The notes: a model not told the origin generated them from the sequence alone. A stretch of DNA of 64,000 nucleotides from UBA9926 sp038131595 (GCA_038131595.1 JAYPPR010000008.1:1612001-1676000); one strand, 5' to 3'; shown: positions 36,693 to 45,474, counted from the first letter of the stretch. Made by a program: numbers and translations.

Positions 36693-37372
36693 AAGCAATG
36701 TTGCTCGCAGCAGGGTTAGGGCAGCGGATGGGCGAGCGGTCTCTCGACTGTCCCAAGCCACTGCTGCCGATTGGTGACACCACCTTGATTGAGCGGCACC
36801 TCAAGGCCCTACAGGTTGCTGGGTTCGAGGACGTGGTGATTAACGTCTGGTATTTGGCAGACCAAATTAAAAATAAGCTCGGTGACGGCTCAGCTTATGC
36901 GCTCAACATTCGATACTCAGAGGAGAATGAGCGGCTGGAAACAGGCGGCGGGATCAAGTTTGCGCTGCCGCTCCTTGGCGAGGATCCTTTCCTTTTAATC
37001 AGCAGCGATGTCCTAACCAATATGGATTATGGCGCCTTCAGAGATGGGCTTGCTGACGATGCCGACGGACATCTCATGTTAGTGGGCAATCCTGACCACC
37101 ACCCGCAAGGCGACTTTTCGTTGGTTGGCAATCGGTTGGCGCTCAGCGAGCAGCGGTTGACTTATAGCGGGATCGGCGTCTTCCGAGCGGAACCCTTCCA
37201 TGAATCGAGGGAGACGGTCTTTCCCCTTCGCGATGTGTTATTCCCGCTTCTTCATCAAAACCGGTTGACTGGCCAGAGATGGGACGGCTATTGGTCCGAT
37301 GTGGGAACGCCCGCCCGTTTATCGCAGGCTGAAGCAGATATTCGTGCGGGAAGGTGTCCCTCGTTCGATTGA
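36689..37372 (+). CDS. murU: MurNAc-1-phosphate uridylyltransferase
   Basis: Converts MurNAc-1-phosphate and UTP to UDP-MurNAc, the substrate of Mpl. 227 residues of nucleotidyltransferase fold: AMLLAAGLGQRMGERS (nucleotide loop), CPKPLLPIGDTTLIERHL, SEENERLETGGGIKFAL, LISSDVLTN and YWSDVGTPARL. ATG overlaps the amgK stop. Confidence 0.93.
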   Translation: MKAMLLAAGLGQRMGERSLDCPKPLLPIGDTTLIERHLKALQVAGFEDVVINVWYLADQIKNKLGDGSAYALNIRYSEENERLETGGGIKFALPLLGEDPFLLISSDVLTNMDYGAFRDGLADDADGHLMLVGNPDHHPQGDFSLVGNRLALSEQRLTYSGIGVFRAEPFHESRETVFPLRDVLFPLLHQNRLTGQRWDGYWSDVGTPARLSQAEADIRAGRCPSFD

Positions 37373-37446
37373 TTCGTTAACATTGGCCTTCCAACGAGCA
37401 GTGCGGTGGCAGCTTGCTGCTCACTCAACCACATTGAGATCCTAGA

Positions 37447-38109
37447 ATGAACGATCCTTGGATTGCGCCATCCATTTTGGCGGCAGACTTTGCGCGATTG
37501 GGTGATGAAGTAGCCTCGGTGCTTGAGGCTGGAGCGGACATCATTCATTTCGATGTCATGGACAATCACTATGTGCCCAACTTGACGGTTGGACCGATGG
37601 TGCTAAGCGCGCTCAGAAAGTTCGGGATTAAGTCGATGATGGATGTCCATCTCATGGTTAACCCCGTTGATCGGTTGATTGGCGACTTTGTTGAAGCGGG
37701 TGCGGATATGATCACTTTCCACCCAGAGGCGTCGGACCATGTCGATCGTTCGCTTTCCTTGATCAAATCTTCAGGGGCCAAGTGCGGACTGGTGTTAAAT
37801 CCTGCAACACCACTTAGCGTGCTCGACTACACCCTCGAAGGCTTGGATATGGTGCTTGTCATGTCGATCAATCCAGGCTTTGGTGGTCAAACTTTTTTAC
37901 CGATGACCTACCAGAAGATCGAGGCGATTAGGCAGCGCATCGATGTCGTTAATCCTGCGATCCGGCTTGAGGTCGATGGCGGCGTGAAAATCGATAACAT
38001 CGGTGCTATCAAAGCCGCCGGTGCAGATACCTTTGTTGCTGGCACCGCCATATTCGGAGCCGAGGATTACGGCGCTGTCATTAGCGCGATGCGTCAGGCC
38101 ATGAACTAG
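37447..38109 (+). CDS. rpe: Ribulose-phosphate 3-epimerase
   Basis: Pentose-phosphate pathway isomerase interconverting ribulose-5-P and xylulose-5-P. 220 residues, TIM barrel: IAPSILAADFARLGDEV, HFDVMDNHYVPNLT, DVHLMV, MSINPGFGGQTFLP, RLEVDGGVK, GTAIFG. The phosphoglycolate phosphatase gene that usually stands between rpe and trpE is missing; trpE begins 19 bp on. Confidence 0.97.
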   Translation: MNDPWIAPSILAADFARLGDEVASVLEAGADIIHFDVMDNHYVPNLTVGPMVLSALRKFGIKSMMDVHLMVNPVDRLIGDFVEAGADMITFHPEASDHVDRSLSLIKSSGAKCGLVLNPATPLSVLDYTLEGLDMVLVMSINPGFGGQTFLPMTYQKIEAIRQRIDVVNPAIRLEVDGGVKIDNIGAIKAAGADTFVAGTAIFGAEDYGAVISAMRQAMN

Positions 38110-38128
38110 AGAACGAGCTGCCTCAGGC

Positions 38129-39724
38129 ATGAATATCCCAATCGATGAGCAGCGCAACACCCTCAACGCTCTGGCGAAGCAAGGTGTCCAGCATTTCCCG
38201 GTGGTGAGAGAGGTCGTAGCCGACTTTGAAACGCCGCTGTCCTGTTATGCAAAGGTTGCTAGTGGCCCTTACAGCTATCTACTTGAAAGTGCGAATCAAG
38301 GCGGTGAGAAATGGTCGCGGTATTCGATGATTGGCTTGCCCGCAAGGCGGGTCTACAAGATTCAAGGACAAACGCTCAATATTGAAGAGGCTGGTGAAAC
38401 CATTGAGTCGCGCGAACTCATCGATCCGTTCCAGTTTGTATCTGACACACAAGCGAAGTACAGCTACCCCATCATCGAGGGCTATCCTCAATTTACGGGT
38501 GGTCTCGTGGGCTACTTTGGGTACGACACCGTTCGGTACGTGGAGCCACGCCTGGCAAACAGTACACCGCCTGAGACGATCAATACTCCGGACATTTTGC
38601 TGATGCTCTCAGAGGACGTCATTGTCTTCGATAACGTTAAAGGCAAGGTGCAATTGATCACGCATGTTAGTGATTTGTCAGATGATCAATTCCTTCAGGC
38701 GGAATTAAGGCTCGATGCAATGCAGGGCGCGATGCTTGGTCCTCTGCCCAAGCATCTGGTTGAGCCCAGTGTCTCACCTGCCATCCACGAGAGTGACTTT
38801 CAGTCTTCTTATGGTCAGGCACAGTTTCTGGATGATGTTGAGGCTATTAAGGAGTACGTTGCCGCTGGCGATACGATGCAAGTGATTTTGTCGCAGCGTC
38901 TTCGATGCCGAATGGAGGCTCATCCGCTCACGTTGTACCGCGCGCTGCGCGCGCTTAATCCCTCGCCTTATATGTATTTCATGGATCTGGATGACTTTGC
39001 CATTGTGTCCTCATCACCAGAGATCCTGGCGAGACTTGAAGACGGTGAAGTCACCGTTCGCCCGCTCGCTGGTACCCGGAGGCGAGGCCGGACTCGCGAA
39101 GAAGACGAGGAGATGGAGGCTGAACTCCGCAGCGACCCCAAGGAAATTGCTGAGCACCTCATGCTGATTGATTTGGGGCGAAACGATGTGGGCCGGATCG
39201 CCGAGGCTGGGTCGGTGACCGTTTCGGACATGATGACCATTGAGCGCTATGCCCATGTGATGCACATCGCATCGCACGTTACGGGCCGATTAAAGTCGGG
39301 TCTTACCGCGGTAGATGTGCTCAAGGCGACTTTGCCGGTTGGCACCTTAAGCGGTGCACCCAAAGTGCGAGCTTTAGAGATTATCGATGAGTTTGAGCCG
39401 GAGAAACGCGGTATTTTTGGTGGTGCAGTAGGGTATCTGTCTTGGCAGGGTTCCATGGATACGGCGATAGCGATCCGAACGGCGATCGTTAAAGACGGTT
39501 GGCTGAATGTCCAAGCGGGAGCAGGCATTGTCGCTGATTCGGTTCCAGAGCTAGAGTGGATGGAGACTCTGAACAAAGCCCGGTCCATCATGCGAGCCGC
39601 GGCAATCGCGGAATCGGGTCTTCAATTCGTTGCGACGCCTGAGAATCCCCGTGAAAATCAAAGCGCTTCAGGTTCGACTGCATCATCAGTGGGCAGCCCG
39701 AGCGAATCAGAGTTAGAGCCTTAG
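38129..39724 (+). CDS. trpE: Anthranilate synthase component I
   Basis: Makes anthranilate from chorismate, with ammonia delivered by TrpG. 531 residues; PYSYLLESAN near residue 50 is the tryptophan feedback-binding LLES motif, so the enzyme should be inhibited by Trp. Catalytic chorismate-binding core: SSSPEILARLEDG, RPLAGTRRRGRT, LMLIDLGRNDVGR, LPVGTLSGAPKVRA, GAVGYLSWQGSMD. The last 30 residues are a Ser/Glu-rich tail outside the family core. Confidence 0.97.
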   Translation: MNIPIDEQRNTLNALAKQGVQHFPVVREVVADFETPLSCYAKVASGPYSYLLESANQGGEKWSRYSMIGLPARRVYKIQGQTLNIEEAGETIESRELIDPFQFVSDTQAKYSYPIIEGYPQFTGGLVGYFGYDTVRYVEPRLANSTPPETINTPDILLMLSEDVIVFDNVKGKVQLITHVSDLSDDQFLQAELRLDAMQGAMLGPLPKHLVEPSVSPAIHESDFQSSYGQAQFLDDVEAIKEYVAAGDTMQVILSQRLRCRMEAHPLTLYRALRALNPSPYMYFMDLDDFAIVSSSPEILARLEDGEVTVRPLAGTRRRGRTREEDEEMEAELRSDPKEIAEHLMLIDLGRNDVGRIAEAGSVTVSDMMTIERYAHVMHIASHVTGRLKSGLTAVDVLKATLPVGTLSGAPKVRALEIIDEFEPEKRGIFGGAVGYLSWQGSMDTAIAIRTAIVKDGWLNVQAGAGIVADSVPELEWMETLNKARSIMRAAAIAESGLQFVATPENPRENQSASGSTASSVGSPSESELEP

Positions 39725-39727
39725 CCC

Positions 39728-40312
39728 ATGTTGCTCATGATCGATAACTACGACTCGTTCACCTTCAACGTGGTGCAATATTTAATGGAGTTGGGCGAGG
39801 ATGTCGCGGTTTGGCGCAATGATGAAATATCGGTCGATGCAATTATTGAAGCAGCCCCTGAAAAAATTGTTATTTCCCCTGGCCCTTGTACACCCAATGA
39901 GGCAGGGATCTCGCTTGAAGTCATCGAGCGGCTAGCGGGCAGCATACCAATATTAGGCATTTGCCTCGGCCACCAAAGCATCGGTCAAGCGTTTGGCGGC
40001 CACATCATTAGAGCGCCCAAAGTGATGCACGGGAAACTATCTGCGATCCACCACAGTGGGGTCGGGGTGTTCGAAGGCCTGCCGTCCCCTTACCAAGCGA
40101 CCCGCTATCATTCCTTGGTGATTGACCCGAGTACTCTGCCAGAGAGTCTGGAAGTGACTGCGTGGACAGAAGATGAATCGGGAGAGTTAGAAGCCATTAT
40201 GGGTGTGCGACACCGGTCACTTTTCGTTGAAGGCGTCCAATTCCACCCAGAGTCGATACTCAGCGAACATGGCCATGCGTTGCTTAAGAATTTTTTGGCC
40301 AGGAGTCTGTAA
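39728..40312 (+). CDS. trpG: Anthranilate synthase component II (glutamine amidotransferase)
   Basis: Class I glutaminase subunit paired with TrpE. 194 residues: MIDNYDSFTFNVVQYL, the nucleophile in LGICLGHQSIGQAFGG, and the His-Glu pair in GVQFHPESIL. Three bp after trpE and two before trpD. Confidence 0.97.
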   Translation: MLLMIDNYDSFTFNVVQYLMELGEDVAVWRNDEISVDAIIEAAPEKIVISPGPCTPNEAGISLEVIERLAGSIPILGICLGHQSIGQAFGGHIIRAPKVMHGKLSAIHHSGVGVFEGLPSPYQATRYHSLVIDPSTLPESLEVTAWTEDESGELEAIMGVRHRSLFVEGVQFHPESILSEHGHALLKNFLARSL

Positions 40313-40314
40313 TC

Positions 40315-41337
40315 ATGGAAATGAGTGAAACGTTAGCCAAGCTTGCTGCCGGTGTTGATCTTGATAGCGATGAGATGACGGCGCTGATGCAATCGATCAT
40401 GACCGGCGAAGCGACACCGGCCCAAATTGGCAGTGCGCTTACAGCGCTCCGGATCAAAGGCGAAACCGTGGAAGAAATAACGGCTGCTGCCAGAGTGATG
40501 CGCGATCTTTCCTCGAAAGTGCCGGTGTCTCATGACGAGATGATTGACACTTGTGGAACAGGCGGTAGTGGGGTCAGCAAATTTAACGTATCAACCGCGA
40601 GTGCAATCGTGATTGCCTCTGCTGGATTAAGAGTCGCCAAACACGGCAATCGAGCGGCATCCGGCGTGAGCGGGAGCGCAGATGTTTTAGAGGCGGCAGG
40701 ATTGCGACTCGATATGTCGCCAGAAGCCGTCGCGGCCTCTATCGAGGAGGTGGGTGTCGGGTTTTTGTTCGCGGTGAATCACCATAGTGCAATGAAGCAC
40801 GCCATCGGGCCCCGCCGCGAGCTTAAGTTCCGAACGATCTTTAATCTCTTAGGCCCATTGACTAACCCCGCCGGGGCCAAACGTCAGGTACTAGGCGTTT
40901 TTGACAGTCATTGGTTGACACCTATGGCGGAGGTCCTTGGTCGGCTGGGTGCGACGCGAGCCATGGTGGTTCACTCTCGTGATGGGTTGGATGAAATCAG
41001 TCCTGTTGCCGTGACCGATGTGGCGGAGTGGGACGCTGGAGCGGTTCGAGCGTTTCAAATAGAGCCTGGCTCGCTGGATTGCGCATTGCCATCCCTTGAT
41101 GCGCTGAAAGTGGCTGATGCCACAGAGAGCCTCGAGATGATTAAGGGAGCATTTTCAGGAAAGCATGATGCAGCGGAAAAAATGATTGCGCTCAATGCAG
41201 GAGCAGCTTTGTATGTCGCTGATGCAGCACAGTCGCTGCAAGAGGGGGTTGATCAAGCGCGCGATGAAATGCGTTCGGGGCGCGCGCTGGAAAAACTCGA
41301 GGCACTGGTCGCTTTCAGTCAAGAGTCTGCCCAATGA
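40315..41337 (+). CDS. trpD: Anthranilate phosphoribosyltransferase
   Basis: Transfers phosphoribose from PRPP to anthranilate. 340 residues: DTCGTGGSGVSKFNVSTASA (PRPP loop), KHGNRAASGVSGSADVLEA, FLFAVNHHSAMKHAIGPRRE and IFNLLGPLTNPAGAKRQVLG. Overlaps trpC by ATGA. Confidence 0.97.
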   Translation: MEMSETLAKLAAGVDLDSDEMTALMQSIMTGEATPAQIGSALTALRIKGETVEEITAAARVMRDLSSKVPVSHDEMIDTCGTGGSGVSKFNVSTASAIVIASAGLRVAKHGNRAASGVSGSADVLEAAGLRLDMSPEAVAASIEEVGVGFLFAVNHHSAMKHAIGPRRELKFRTIFNLLGPLTNPAGAKRQVLGVFDSHWLTPMAEVLGRLGATRAMVVHSRDGLDEISPVAVTDVAEWDAGAVRAFQIEPGSLDCALPSLDALKVADATESLEMIKGAFSGKHDAAEKMIALNAGAALYVADAAQSLQEGVDQARDEMRSGRALEKLEALVAFSQESAQ

Positions 41338-42119
41338 AAATTCCCAGCGTGCTCGAAAAAATTGTTGCGACCAAAATCGATGAGGTCGAACAGAGGAAAA
41401 GCGCAAGGCCCATTATTGATGTCGGCGATCGGCTTGACGCACCGAGGGGTTTTAAGCGCGCCCTGGTTGATTCGGTGGAATGCGGTAAGTCTGCTGTTAT
41501 CGCAGAAATCAAAAAAGCGTCACCGTCCAAAGGAGTGATTCGACCGAATTTTGATGTTGTTGAAATTGCTAAAGATTATGAAAGGCATGGGGCGGCCTGT
41601 CTGTCGTGCTTAACTGATGAAAGCTACTTTCAAGGGAGCGACGATTACCTGCGGGCAGCGCGCGCCGCAACGAGCCTGCCTGTTCTTCGCAAAGATTTCG
41701 TGATCGATGCTTACCAGGTGGATGAGTCCTTTGTTTTGGGCGCGGATTGTGTGCTCTTAATCGCCGCGATTCTGTCTCAAACAGCGATGAGCGCGCTTTA
41801 CTCGCAAGCTGTCGATCTTGGCTTGGATGTGTTGATAGAAGTTCATAATCAAGCAGAGTGCGAGGCAGCGCTTGCGCTTTCGCCCATGATGCTTGGGATT
41901 AACAATCGCAATTTACATGACTTTTCCGTAGACCTGGGCACAACCCACCGGCTGCTAGAACAGATTCCCTCGGATACGCTGGTAGTGACTGAAAGTGGCA
42001 TTAGCGCCCAATCAGATGTTGCTGAGATGCGTGCTGCTGGGATTCACACCTTTTTGGTAGGGGAAGCGTTCATGCGAGAGCCGTCCCCCGGTGCTGCGTT
42101 GTCGGCGCTGTTTGAATAG
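41334..42119 (+). CDS. trpC: Indole-3-glycerol-phosphate synthase
   Basis: Closes the indole ring from CdRP. 261 residues, single-function (no TrpF fusion): VIAEIKKASPSKGVIRP, CLSCLTDESYFQGS, VLRKDFVIDAYQV, GINNRNLHDFSVD, VTESGISAQSDV. Last gene of trpEGDC; no trpA, trpB or trpF in the window. Confidence 0.97.
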   Translation: MKIPSVLEKIVATKIDEVEQRKSARPIIDVGDRLDAPRGFKRALVDSVECGKSAVIAEIKKASPSKGVIRPNFDVVEIAKDYERHGAACLSCLTDESYFQGSDDYLRAARAATSLPVLRKDFVIDAYQVDESFVLGADCVLLIAAILSQTAMSALYSQAVDLGLDVLIEVHNQAECEAALALSPMMLGINNRNLHDFSVDLGTTHRLLEQIPSDTLVVTESGISAQSDVAEMRAAGIHTFLVGEAFMREPSPGAALSALFE

Positions 42120-42444
42120 GTCACTAGAGACAAAGCCTGGTCCGAAAAGGCTCGTCAACTCTAGTAATCAGAGTTAAACGTCAAGCTGTGATGAATCCGC
42201 TCGGCTCCGCGAGTCGTTAATATCAGTAATGCGCTGTGTCGAGACGGCGCAATCAATGGCGCAGGTTGGCCGTAGTGAAGCTCCCCCTGCAATCGTGACT
42301 CGTTGGTGATGCTCGAGCAGTTCATTGTGAGCTTGCACGGTCATTGACTAACTGCCTTCACTGCTTGAGCGTTAGAATTGGCTGGCACGGCGCCAGCGCC
42401 AGGTTCTCGCGGGTTGACGATAAGGCGGGGGTTGCGGCGCCTAA
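42120..42444. other. 325-bp gap after trpC
   Basis: In Pseudomonas-type genomes the crp/vfr regulator gene sits here; no remnant of it is readable. A small hairpin (AACTCT/AGAGTT around 42159-42177, no T-tract) is the only structure seen; it is too weak to call a terminator. Confidence 0.4.
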
Positions 42445-42909
42445 ATGACAGCAAAAGGGGATATCCACATCATGGGCCAAGTGTTGAAAGGGCTGGTTCG
42501 CTGGCAAGGAGCCGTTCAGTTTTCGGGAGAATCAGGACGGGGCCATCACGTCACTATGGATGGCCCTGAATCATCTGGCGGACAGGACGCTGGGTTCAGG
42601 CCGATGGAATTGATTTTGTTGGGTGTCGGCGGATGTACCAGTTTTGATGTGGTGGAAATCCTTCGCAAAGCGAAACAGACAGTCAATGCCTGTTGGGTGG
42701 AGCTCGAAGCCGAACGGCGCGAGGAAGTGCCTCAGGTGTTCACCCGTATTCACATGAAATTTTTTGTTGAAGGCGAGGGCCTTAGCGAGGCGCGGGTGGC
42801 GCGCGCAATATCTTTGTCCGCGGAAAAATATTGTTCTGCTTCAATGATGCTGGAGGCAGGAGGAGTCAAGGTGTCACATAGTTTTGAAATATTGGAGGCA
42901 GGCCAATGA
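42445..42909 (+). CDS. OsmC/Ohr family protein
   Basis: 154 residues (144 if the ATG at 42472 is the start; neither site has a clear ribosome signal). OsmC fold with both redox cysteines: VGGCTSFDVVEILRK and SAEKYCSASMML, the pair that reduces organic hydroperoxides in OsmC/Ohr. The family also contains proteins of unknown role, so peroxidase activity is likely rather than certain. Orthologues follow crp next to trpC in pseudomonads. Overlaps the next gene by ATGA. Confidence 0.85.
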   Translation: MTAKGDIHIMGQVLKGLVRWQGAVQFSGESGRGHHVTMDGPESSGGQDAGFRPMELILLGVGGCTSFDVVEILRKAKQTVNACWVELEAERREEVPQVFTRIHMKFFVEGEGLSEARVARAISLSAEKYCSASMMLEAGGVKVSHSFEILEAGQ

Positions 42910-43304
42910 GTCATCGACCGCCCCCCACGCGGGGGATGCGACATGTCGCGCTGTTTGTCACTGACCTTGAGGCATCGGAGGCTTTTTACGTGGATTTGCT
43001 CGGTATGACCGTTGAGTGGCGGCCCGATGACGACAATGTTTATCTGACGAGCGGTAACGATAACCTTGCGTTGCACCGAGTGTCAGGCGATGGCTCCAGT
43101 GGTCAGCTGGACCATATAGGGTTTTTTATCGCCGAACCCTCACAAGTGGACGAGTGGTATACCTTCCTCGCGCAGCAAAACGTGAGGCTTCTAACGAAAC
43201 CCAGAACACATCGGGATGGCGCCAGAAGCTTTTATTGCCTAGATCCGTCAGGCATTAAAGTGCAAGTGATCTATCACCCGCCGATCGCTGCGGCTGAAGG
43301 TTAG
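42906..43304 (+). CDS. VOC/glyoxalase-fold protein
   Basis: 132 residues, two beta-alpha-beta-beta-beta modules. MRHVALFVTDLEASEAFYVDLLGM gives the first metal His (HVAL); LDHIGFFI the second, and FYCLDPSGIKVQVIYHP the C-terminal acidic/strand motif. Could be a lyase, dioxygenase or resistance-type protein; the substrate is unknown. Its stop codon and that of coq7 overlap tail to tail over four bases (TTAG at 43301-43304). Confidence 0.82.
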   Translation: MSHRPPPTRGMRHVALFVTDLEASEAFYVDLLGMTVEWRPDDDNVYLTSGNDNLALHRVSGDGSSGQLDHIGFFIAEPSQVDEWYTFLAQQNVRLLTKPRTHRDGARSFYCLDPSGIKVQVIYHPPIAAAEG

Positions 43305-43933
43305 ATATATCGGGTCGAGGTTGTCATCGCCTTTGACGACAGCGTCATGAGTCGCTTTAACCATGCAGGGAAAGTGGCGCCTCCGTGATCGATCGCATCG
43401 GACTGATGTCTAAGCTCGTCATCGCGCATGGCGAGCAGGATCTCGCGGGTTCGGAGGTCTTCCTCATCTACCTCGGATAGATGGCGGTCGATGTGTTTAC
43501 AAACCTCTTCCTCGGTAGCCGCGACAAACCCGAGATTTACGCGATTGCCCATGAGTCCAGTCAGCGCGCCGATTGAAAATGAGCTGGCGTACCATAAAGG
43601 ATTGAGATGGCTCGTGCGCTCATTGAGCTCGGTGAGCCTTGCTTCGCACCAACCGAGGTGTTCTGCTTCCTCATCAGCCGCCGCTAAGAGATGCTGTTTA
43701 GTTTTATCGTCTTTCGCCGTGAGCGCTTGCCCATGGTAAAGCGCTTGGGCACAGACTTCGCCGCAGTGATTGATTCGCATCAGTTCGCCGGATCGAGCGC
43801 GCGCGTTGTCGGTCAGATCAGCTTCTTCGTGATGGTGCTGAAAGCCTGGCTTCCTTTTTCCCGCGCCAACCGCGGTTCGAAGCGCTGCGTCAAACTGGCT
43901 CGTGATTCGGTCGAGGTTAGATAGTCGGCGCAT
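43301..43933 (-). CDS. coq7: Demethoxyubiquinone hydroxylase
   Basis: Di-iron enzyme of ubiquinone synthesis (hydroxylation of demethoxyubiquinol). 210 residues, ferritin-like: MRINHCGEVCAQALYHGQAL (first iron Glu), DEEAEHLGWCEARL (E-x-x-H), a hydrophobic hairpin LWYASSFSIGALTGLMG for membrane contact, and MRDDELRHQSDAIDHG (second E-x-x-H). Aerobic growth is implied. Confidence 0.95.
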   Translation of the reverse strand: MRRLSNLDRITSQFDAALRTAVGAGKRKPGFQHHHEEADLTDNARARSGELMRINHCGEVCAQALYHGQALTAKDDKTKQHLLAAADEEAEHLGWCEARLTELNERTSHLNPLWYASSFSIGALTGLMGNRVNLGFVAATEEEVCKHIDRHLSEVDEEDLRTREILLAMRDDELRHQSDAIDHGGATFPAWLKRLMTLSSKAMTTSTRYI

Positions 43934-43939
43934 GCGTCA

Positions 43940-44935
43940 TTATTCCGGTAGGCTGACAACGTAAGCGGAAAATCCTGCTTCGTTCAAAAGGTAAGCGGCG
44001 ACTTCAGCAATTTTTGGTCGCTGGGGACCAATAACCAGATAGATAGGGTCTACATCAAAGCCGCGCATTTCATCGCGTAGCAGCGGTAATGGAATTCGCT
44101 TGACAGGATCGGATATCTCTAGCGGCTGGACCTCTAAATTCGAGCGCACATCGATGAAAATGGGTGGTTTTGTGTGCATCGACTTCACTGCGTCTACCTC
44201 TTGGAGTGTGACGTACTCGATAACGGGAGACATCAGGAGCTCCGAGAAATCACTCTCAGATAACCGCATGAGCTCGCAGCTCTCGAGCGTCGTAACGGTT
44301 GCGTTGCGCGGTGCGTCACTAATCAACGCATCCTGACCAAAGCTCGATCCAGCGCTCATCTCAGCAACCCGCTTCGTTTCTCCTGCAGTTGTTTGGTCAA
44401 TGGCCACTCGGCCTGTTTTGATGACGTAAAAGTAGTCGCCAGCATCACCTTGGGTGATGATGGTTTGGTTGGCGCCAATAGCAACTGGTTCAAACCGTTT
44501 GAACAAGGATTGGATATTGTTTGGAGGCACGAATTCGAAGAGCGGCGTGGACAGCAGATTTTCCATCCAGGACCCCTGTCCCGTTGGTTTCGGTGGCTCC
44601 AGCTTGGCTCGGTCAATCTCAAAGATAATACATTCACACGCTGCCACGGCTGAGACGCTGTGGGTTTCACTCTCGTCCACCATGCCTCGTTTCATGCCGG
44701 TCTCTGGCGTAAACGGAGTGTTTTCGAACGCGTCATTGACCAAGTTCAATTGACCGCTCAGTAGAAAATGCGACTTGGTGTTGTCAGTGGAGCGCTTAAA
44801 GAGTAGGTGCCCCTCTGAGATATGCAGAAATTGCCCATCCTCAAGGACTGCGCCTAGACGGTCATCGGTCATCGACACAAATGGCGGCATCTGCCGCAGT
44901 TGCGTCTCGTGGGCTGCTTTAAGTTCTTGACTCAT
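43940..44935 (-). CDS. Double cyclic-nucleotide-binding protein with inactive rhodanese domain
   Basis: 331 residues. Two tandem cNMP-binding beta-barrels (about 15-115 and 132-240); the second keeps most of a phosphate-binding cassette, SSFGQDALISDAPRNATV, with Gln in place of the usual Glu. The C-terminal part (255-331) is a rhodanese fold (IFIDVRSNLEV), but where the catalytic Cys belongs there is Gly303 (YLVIGPQRPK), so sulfur transfer is excluded. There is no DNA-binding helix-turn-helix, so it is not a CRP-type regulator. It likely senses a nucleotide and acts by protein contact; partner unknown. Lies next to coq7. Confidence 0.82.
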   Translation of the reverse strand: MSQELKAAHETQLRQMPPFVSMTDDRLGAVLEDGQFLHISEGHLLFKRSTDNTKSHFLLSGQLNLVNDAFENTPFTPETGMKRGMVDESETHSVSAVAACECIIFEIDRAKLEPPKPTGQGSWMENLLSTPLFEFVPPNNIQSLFKRFEPVAIGANQTIITQGDAGDYFYVIKTGRVAIDQTTAGETKRVAEMSAGSSFGQDALISDAPRNATVTTLESCELMRLSESDFSELLMSPVIEYVTLQEVDAVKSMHTKPPIFIDVRSNLEVQPLEISDPVKRIPLPLLRDEMRGFDVDPIYLVIGPQRPKIAEVAAYLLNEAGFSAYVVSLPE

Positions 44936-45048
44936 ATCTAAAAAAAAAGAAGCGGGCGAGGATTATAGAGGGGCAATGACGCAAACTACAATCCGGCAGT
45001 GTTGGTTCAATATTGAAGTAACTGGGAAATGTACGATGCAGACCGTGC

Positions 45049-45138
45049 GAGCGCTCAATGAATTAGCGCTCTACTTGGTGCGAGAGCACCGGGAAATACG
45101 GAGGTGATCTTAGCGGTCAGTGCTTAACGGGAAGCACT
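45049..45138. other. Three consecutive hairpins, possible structured RNA
   Basis: GAGCGCT/AGCGCTC (45049-45071, 9-nt loop), GGTGC-GAGA-GCACC (45077-45090, GNRA-type tetraloop) and AGTGCTT/AAGCACT (45119-45138, 6-nt loop) follow one another within 90 bp. No promoter or T-run frames them. They do not make a tRNA cloverleaf. Confidence 0.35.
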
Positions 45139-45255
45139 CCATTGTCGCGAGTCGTTGGGTCTGAACGCGTCCCAGCCCACTGTGGAAGCGCCCAAAGCGG
45201 TCGGTGCGCGTAAACCGGTCCGGAAAAGACTGGGCATAGAGGTGGTCGCGCTCCG

Positions 45256-45360
45256 TTATAGGCTTCTAAATAATAGGCTTGTAGATAGTAGCCTTCTAGA
45301 TAAAAGGTTTTTCGATATAAGGCTCCTTTAGAGGAGGCCTCCAGATAAGAGCCCCATCAA
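45256..45360. repeat. 15-bp tandem repeat array, seven decaying units
   Basis: Units every 15 bp with consensus TAATAGGCTTCTAGA: TTATAGGCTTCTAAA, TAATAGGCTTGTAGA, TAGTAGCCTTCTAGA, TAAAAGGTTTTTCGA, TATAAGGCTCCTTTA, GAGGAGGCCTCCAGA, TAAGAGCCCCATCAA. Similarity falls toward the right. Confidence 0.8.
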
Positions 45361-45474
45361 AAGGGTGTGCGCGTCAGCGTGGGGCCATTGTCTTTGGGGT
45401 TTGGGGTGGCGGTCTTGGTTGATACCCGGACTGAAACCCGGTCTAAATTGTGGTGTTGCGGTCTTCCTAGAGAA

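Larger units (their letters stand above)
44936..45474. other. 539-bp gap with hairpin cluster and repeat array
   Basis: The largest non-coding stretch of the housekeeping half. It holds three consecutive hairpins (45049-45138) and the 15-bp array (45256-45360), described separately. plsY, often beside folB, is absent. I see no convincing gene on either strand. Confidence 0.5.

Noticed and set aside
43940..44935. CRP/FNR-family transcription factor
   Set aside because: The C-terminal helix-turn-helix is absent; the C-terminus is a rhodanese fold.
45000..45140. tRNA or tRNA-like gene
   Set aside because: Hairpins cannot be arranged as acceptor, D, anticodon and T arms; no CCA end or consistent T-loop.
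45256..45360. CRISPR-like array
   Set aside because: Units are contiguous without spacers and diverge from one another; no cas genes are near. The same holds for the other six arrays.
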